In this document: piece by piece, positions 46,526 to 51,108 of the stretch
Layout: each line of letters opens with the position of its first letter
Numbering within the stretch: the first letter of the stretch is position 1
NCBI RefSeq assembly: GCF_010093595.1
Contig: NW_022985456.1
Coordinates: forward strand, 199,344-250,451
DNA from: Mytilinidion resinicola
Taxonomy: Eukaryota > Ascomycota > Dothideomycetes > Mytilinidiales > Mytilinidiaceae
Direction: 5' to 3'
DNA length: 51,108 bases
Notes under the pieces: model-generated
What the model saw: only the letters and a program-made list of their open reading frames with translations
What the model was told of the DNA's origin: nothing
Databases searched by the model: none
Position numbers and translations under genes: made by a program

Positions 46526-46830
46526 TCAACCCTGTACATCATGCCTCACGACGTAGACCGTAAAGAAGTCTCCCTCTGCGGCATCCGTGTACTCCAACGA
46601 CAGAGCACCAATTTCATCAACGTTCCACGTTACTTGATTCTCTCCTGCCTTTGCCTTTTCGTCTTCTCGGACGAAGTTGTCCTCTTCCACGACATCCTCG
46701 TAATTCTCCTTGAAGATTTCCATGGCCTTTGCGTTGGCGGCGTCGATGTGGGCGAACATTCCCAGGACGTTGGGTTCTTGCTCTGCGGCCGCCTGCTGCG
46801 CGTCTTTTTTAAAATCCACTTCGTGATGCA
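46526..46830 (-). CDS. Small acidic protein, start unresolved (possible pseudogene)
   Basis: The minus-strand frame ending at TGA 46526-46528 looks like a real protein: VLGMFAHIDAANAKAMEIFKENYEDVV, then NQVTWNVDEIGALSLEYTDAAEGDFFTVYVVRH. The frame stays open upstream to about 46955 (VEAAGKAARRKSRQQ... NNFPLFIVHHEVDF), with no ATG before a TAA. The nearest upstream ATG (about 46943) is out of frame and stops after five codons. A missing small exon or a one-base change would explain this. The only in-frame ATG is internal (MFAHIDA, about 46765). I recognise no named family. Confidence 0.4.
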
Positions 46831-47460
46831 CGATGAATAGGGGGAAGTTGTTTGATGTTGTGCTCGTTGTGGCGAGAGAGGCGTGCTGTTGGCGCGATTT
46901 TCGACGGGCGGCTTTGCCGGCGGCTTCTACTGCGGCTTTGACATGTTGGGGTTAGTCGCCCATTGCAGTTATGGAAAGAATATGTTGATATTGGAAAGCT
47001 CAGGGGCAGTATTGATGATTGGTAATGAACAGCTGATTCTGTTCCTGACGCGATTCCAGACTGTGGTGGTGGGCACGCGGGGCATAGAAAAGGTGGCACT
47101 CCAATTCTACAGCAAGCTGTCTCGTGTGTACACCTGTCTGCCACTGCTTGAGGTGCTTCAATGCATTTTCAGGAATCCGAACGAGATGGAACCTCTTCGC
47201 ATTGGACTATGTGGAAACTCATTGAAGCCCCCAGACAGTGGCAAGCAGGTGTATACGCGACACAGAGTGCTTGATGAGTGTGCCACTTTTTTCATACCCA
47301 GCGTGGTGGAGTCGCGTCCAATCGACGTCATCCATTATAATATTTATGAAGTGCCGTAATGACTGATAATGACGATGGCGTTCAAAGAGGAAGGAGCAAT
47401 CACTGAAAAATTGTTTTGACTGATGTAATAGTAGTCGCCTCTCTTGAGATTGCATAAGAA
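46831..47460. other. Spacer between small acidic protein and aldo-keto reductase
   Basis: About 630 bp. Apart from the possible N-terminal extension of the acidic protein (to about 46955), I see no gene. The promoter of the reductase should lie in the last 300 bp. Confidence 0.45.
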
Positions 47461-48597
47461 ATGACCTCCGCCGCTGCTCGAACGTTCCTTTCATCTACCC
47501 CTCGATTCATCGTGCGACTTCAGAACACAACACATTCCTTCTCTTCATTCTCCACCACAACTCTACGAAAGCAAGCCAGAATGGCACCTACCATCCAGAA
47601 GCTAAACACCGGTGCTCCCATCCCAGCCATCGGCTTCGGCACCTGGCAGGACAAGGAAGCTCAAGAGCCTGCCGTCATCGCCGCCCTCAAAGCCGGCTAC
47701 CGTCACATCGATACCGCACGCATCTACGGCACGGAGCCTGCAGTTGGTGCGGCTATCAAGCGCTCCGGCGTTCCTCGCAGCGAGATCTTCATCACGACTA
47801 AGCTATGGAACCACGGCCATCATCCTGACGATGTGCAGAAGGAGGCCGATGCATCGTTGAAGGACTTGGGGGTCGACTACATCGATCTCTACCTGATGCA
47901 TTGGCCCGCGTCGTTTGCGAGAGGCGAGGATCTGATGCCGAAGGACTCGAACGGGAAGTTCAAGGCGGGAGATACGGACTTCGTCGATACCTACAAGGCC
48001 ATGGAGAAGCTAGTGGAGTCTGGGAAGGTCAAGGCGATTGGCGTTTCCAATTTTAGCAAGGGAGAGCTTGAGAGGCTGCTTAAGGAGACGAGCATCGTAA
48101 GTCTACTTTCCGTTGCGTCACGGATTCGCCGTGTATGAGCATGAGCTTGGGGTCTTACTAACAACGACCAGGTCCCCGCCGCCCACCAGATGGAGCTTCA
48201 CCCATGGCTACAACAGAAGGACTTCATCGAGTGGCACAAGCAGAAGGGCATCCACGTCACCCAGTACAGCCCCTTTGGCAACCAGAACGAGATCTACGAC
48301 TCCGGCAAGAACATGGGCAAGCTCATGGATGATCCCGTCCTCGTCGAAATCGGCAAGAAGCATGGTGGCAAGTCGGGCGCCCAGGTCGCGCTCGCGTGGG
48401 GTATCACGCTTGGCCACTCAGTCATCCCGAAGAGCAAGACGGAGTCGCGCATCAAGGCGAATCTGGAGGGCGACTTCAAGTTGGATGCGGAGGATTTGAA
48501 GAAGATTGAGACGATCGACAAGAAGTTGAGGTTCAATGACCCGTCGGACAGCTTCGGTTACAAGTTCTACTCAGACTTGGACGGCGCGAAGGACTGA
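47461..48597 (+). CDS. Aldo-keto reductase, possibly dual-targeted
   Basis: Two exons, 47461-48096 and 48172-48597, joined in phase 0; 353 residues from the first ATG. The enzyme is an NADPH-dependent reductase of the AKR superfamily, closest in look to fungal glycerol dehydrogenase / Gcy1-type members. The (alpha/beta)8 barrel begins with LNTGAPIPAIGFGTWQ. The catalytic tetrad is visible as D in HIDTARIYG, Y in the same motif, K in ITTKLWN and H in YLMHWP. The cofactor-binding end has IPKSKTESRIKANL. Residues 1-40 (MTSAAARTFLSSTPRFIVRL...) are basic, Ser-rich and free of acids, like a mitochondrial presequence; a second ATG at 47581 starts the typical cytosolic protein. The intron has a clear TACTAAC branch site. 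Confidence 0.93.
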
Positions 48598-50419
48598 GAG
48601 GACGATAGTTCCCAGATTTGAGAGTCTCAGAGGCTATCATGCTTTCAGTAGCTAGCTATGATGCCCATTTTGGTGCATCAAATTTGGCCAGACGACCTGT
48701 ATGATACGGAGAAGTGGCTGGGATGAAATCAAAACCTGACGATTGAACGAGAATATACTTAAACAATGCCTTTAGAACCAGATGAGACTGAGTTCTGAGA
48801 GTTGAGGTTGTTGTCGATGCTGACATCCACGTAATATCTTGGCGCTGCCCGATTGAGACTAGCGTCGGCCACAGCTCCATGTCAACTGCAGAACTTTTCC
48901 GAAGCTCCAACTTCCACACAACATCCGCAATACTACCACAACTTTGCCATCACCATGCGTTGTTGCTATCATACGATGGCCTCCCCTTGGAAGGGGCAGC
49001 AGTCTCACAGCTAACCTCAGCTGGCTCTCCACACTCACTCTAATGGTAAGCGCAAATTTCATATGCGTCCCCTGCTGCCAATGATTACACATCTTACGAA
49101 CAATCCAATTCCTATAGCGTCGTGAAGGACTACATTTACTCTAGAATTACCATGAGGCACACCAGCGATGCTCATGCACTCTGTCAGAGGCTTTTGCGTT
49201 CTCATTTGCTAATGCACATTGCCGCAGATTCTTTTCCAGCCGGCTCCTTCCATCATCAACATTGACCTCGGCGCAGCTTTTAAAAGGTACATACTCTTTC
49301 TTCTTCTTCACTCCCTCCCCAAGCATTGTGATGACAATACGACATGGAAAGGCATTCCTCAATCTGAACATATTTTGTCGATACTACCGTAACTAGTTTC
49401 AGCCTTGTCTGATTTGCTCCCCATTATACATATTCTCTATGCCAAACTTCGTCGACAGCAAAGCTAACACCTCTGTTAGACTAGGTACATACACTTCTCC
49501 AAATTCTCCGACCCTCCCTGCCACACATTCTACATGACGATACTCCAACGCGTCGGGCGGACAGATCGTCGTCTTCGGGCCGACATCCGTAAACGCAGAG
49601 CGTACAAACTCTGTGGGTGCTCGGTCTGGGGATGTACTTGTTGAGAACAGCGTATTCTGATTACCGACTGCCACACAATTTTTTCACCGTGTCTCTATCA
49701 ACGGACCCCACTAATCTTTGAATAGATATCAAAGGTACATACTTTTCTTCTATTTCGATCAATGGGCCATCTATACTATGATGATAAGCTATATTCACAC
49801 TGTGTGACCGGCTGCCCCTAACGAGGGCATGCCCGGAATGAGCAGTAAACACTGAAAATTCTGATTTAATGAGGTATGTTCCCCCCAACGACCCTCACGA
49901 TCTTGTCCGAGGCTAACCGAAGGCGCAAAGCCTGATTGCAGATGGTCCTTGACATGTTCTTCATATTTGGCATCGTACCAAATTGCTTTTCCAAGGAACA
50001 CACGCTGACGCATTCATTGTTGAGCAGGTAACAACGTGCTTCTCCGCTGGTCGGACTGTGAATGGTAAGCTCACTTCCTTCTTCTCTTTCCCTTGCCACT
50101 ACTCAATGATGAACAATCTTATTTCGCTGTGTTCTTACTGAGGAACTTCCGTTGAAGATACAAAACCAATCACCTTGGAGATCTGAAATAACCCCCACGT
50201 ATACCCTCTTTTGTTCTAGCAAACCTTAGTCGTATGCGTAGACTAACTTGGGATAGACATACTTCGATCAAATAATTTTAGCCATGTCAAACAAATGTAA
50301 TGCAACTACTTGAATACGTCTCTAAGCCTGCGTGATTATGTGTCGGGTTCCGCTTCGGTGACTATGGTCCATTATCCTAACCATTGTTAAATATATCCCT
50401 GTGACCACCCGACTTGTTG
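48598..50419. other. 1.8-kb region without a clear gene, recurrent splice-donor-like words
   Basis: No frame above about 90 codons has protein-like content. The word AGGTACATAC occurs three times, at 49286, 49483 and 49733, each followed by a C/T-rich stretch. Related GGTATG and GGTAAG words lie at 49872, 49042 and 50054. Together with nearby CTAAC and CAG/TAG words this could be a spliced non-coding transcript or a decayed gene with small exons. I could not build a coding model. Confidence 0.4.
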
Positions 50420-50432
50420 TAACGTGCAACAC

Positions 50433-50465
50433 AAGCGAGCCGGCCACCCAAGCGAGCCGGCCACC
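50433..50465. repeat. Subterminal 16-bp direct repeat of the transposon
   Basis: AAGCGAGCCGGCCACC is repeated exactly with a 17-bp period. In Tc1/mariner-like elements such repeats are candidate transposase binding sites. Confidence 0.8.
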
Positions 50466-50540
50466 TCATCAACTCTCAACAGCTTTGAACGTAGATTGCT
50501 CCACAACGCTAATAGATATTAACTTAATTCAACTTGCAGT

Positions 50541-51107
50541 CTATTGTATAATAACTTCCTCATCTTTTTGACACGTACGAGCATTATGTCCTGTCTCGCC
50601 GCAGCGCCTACAGCGCGCTTGCTGCCGTGCACTTCCACCCGGGCGCCTCCTATTTTGACGCATTTCGCCCTCAATTTGTTTATTAGCTTCCTTTTGAGCG
50701 ATTATATCAGACCCCTGTGCCTTTGTTAGGACTCCTTGCCTCTGAATTCGCTTTCTCTTGCGCTCTCTACGCTTTGTGGCGGCCTCATTCGCCTTTTGAA
50801 GGCTTGTGACCTGATCGCGCAATAACACTGCCCTATGCATCTGCATCTCAGCGCCTCTAACAAGCAAATCAAGCGACTCAAGAATCGCAGTAGGAGAGCT
50901 ATTTTGATGCATTTGAATGCGATTACAAATCAAAGCTGACTGAGAGCCTAGCTCAAGAGCATTGCTTGGTGTTTTTGATTCCCATTGAGCCTCCACCACG
51001 GCGAGAGGCGACGGCGTACAAAGCACAACATCAAGCTTTGAGAGCACTGCCTCTGGATCAAGCGGCACAAGGCCGGCGCCTCGAAAGCTTGCGCAAATAT
51101 TGCTCTT
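50541..51107 (-). CDS. Transposase C-terminal part (DDE_1/CENP-B-like, pogo family), partial
   Basis: The frame enters from the window edge (NICASFRGAGLVPLDPEAVLSKLDV) and ends with TAA/TGA-type stop at 50541-50543, giving about 188 residues. The phrase FRGAGLVPLDPEAVLSKLDV marks the end of the DDE domain of fungal pogo/Fot1-like transposases. After it come a Gln/Ser linker, a basic coiled stretch (QVTSLQKANEAATKRRERKRKRIQRQG) and a CCHC zinc knuckle, CRRCGETGHNARTC, the usual C-terminal tail. The catalytic DDE residues lie upstream of the window. No frame damage is seen in this part, so the copy may be recent. Confidence 0.88.
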   Translation of the reverse strand, partial: KSNICASFRGAGLVPLDPEAVLSKLDVVLCTPSPLAVVEAQWESKTPSNALELGSQSALICNRIQMHQNSSPTAILESLDLLVRGAEMQMHRAVLLRDQVTSLQKANEAATKRRERKRKRIQRQGVLTKAQGSDIIAQKEANKQIEGEMRQNRRRPGGSARQQARCRRCGETGHNARTCQKDEEVIIQ

Positions 51108-51108
51108 T

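Larger units (their letters stand above)
50420..51108 (-). mobile_element. Terminus of a pogo/Fot1-like Tc1-mariner transposon, continues beyond the window
   Basis: The element end is placed at the TA dinucleotide 50420-50421. Inside it begins ACGTGCAACAC, followed by two copies of AAGCGAGCCGGCCACC (50433-50448 and 50450-50465), a terminal/subterminal repeat arrangement common in fungal pogo-family elements. The transposase gene on the minus strand stops 76 bp further in. The other terminus is outside the window, so the TIR pairing and TA duplication cannot be checked here. Confidence 0.75.

Noticed and set aside
50342..50412. GTCGGGT ... ACCCGAC inverted heptamers just outside the transposon end
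   Set aside because: Seven-base arms 57 bp apart are expected by chance; no TSD or hairpin of note.

Overview
The window comes from the nuclear genome of a filamentous ascomycete (Pezizomycotina). Dothideomycetes is my best guess and is not proven. The genes carry many short GT-AG introns (about 45-95 nt) with CTAAC-like branch sites. The gene set is eukaryotic: coatomer, V-ATPase, exosome and exon junction complex. There is the end of a fungal NACHT-WD40 type protein, a DIM-5/Clr4 type H3K9 methyltransferase, and an AT-rich island of the kind left by repeat-induced point mutation (RIP).

Layout. 1-5 kb: C-terminal WD40 end of an NLR-like gene, short tandem repeats, an orphan coding-like segment, a multi-pass membrane protein, a palindromic TA-flanked MITE and a GPI-anchored Ser/Ala-rich protein. 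5.4-10.1 kb: a seven-exon MFS transporter, the nuclear-pore biogenesis factor APQ12 and a single-pass membrane protein. 10.1-14.6 kb: GC-rich DNA with no supportable gene. 14.6-32 kb: a compact housekeeping block with DIS3/RRP44, V-ATPase subunit H, an intron-containing initiator tRNA-Met, a sphingoid base kinase, beta-COP (SEC26), MAGO, GID4/VID24 and TRM8, followed by a tandem repeat made of the TRM8 3' end. 32.7-33.6 kb: RRP1. 33.8-35.4 kb: AT-rich island. 35.4-37 kb: H3K9 methyltransferase. 37-40 kb: a long gene-free stretch that probably holds the leader of the next gene. 40-44 kb: a LARP1-type RNA-binding protein. 44.9-48.6 kb: a conserved fungal protein of uncertain role, a small acidic reading frame and an aldo-keto reductase. 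48.6-50.4 kb: no clear gene. 50.42 kb to the end: one terminus and the C-terminal coding part of a pogo/Fot1-like Tc1-mariner transposon.

How the genes relate. This is mostly conserved housekeeping sequence, not an operon-like system. Several genes share an RNA theme (DIS3 in RNA decay, MAGO in the exon junction complex, TRM8 in tRNA m7G, RRP1 in rRNA processing, LARP1 in mRNA binding). Others serve membrane traffic and the vacuole (SEC26, VMA13, sphingoid kinase). DIS3/VMA13 and SEC26/MAGO are head-to-head pairs with short shared promoters. Exon models were built by hand from splice signals and reading phase. In every spliced model the exon lengths add up to whole codons.

The observations most worth a second look are the three copies of the TRM8 C-terminal codons lying in its 3' flank, each keeping the reading frame and stop; the intron inside an initiator tRNA; the 12-nt microexon in the MFS gene; and the mobile-element remnants. 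I did not find a convincing new multi-gene system.
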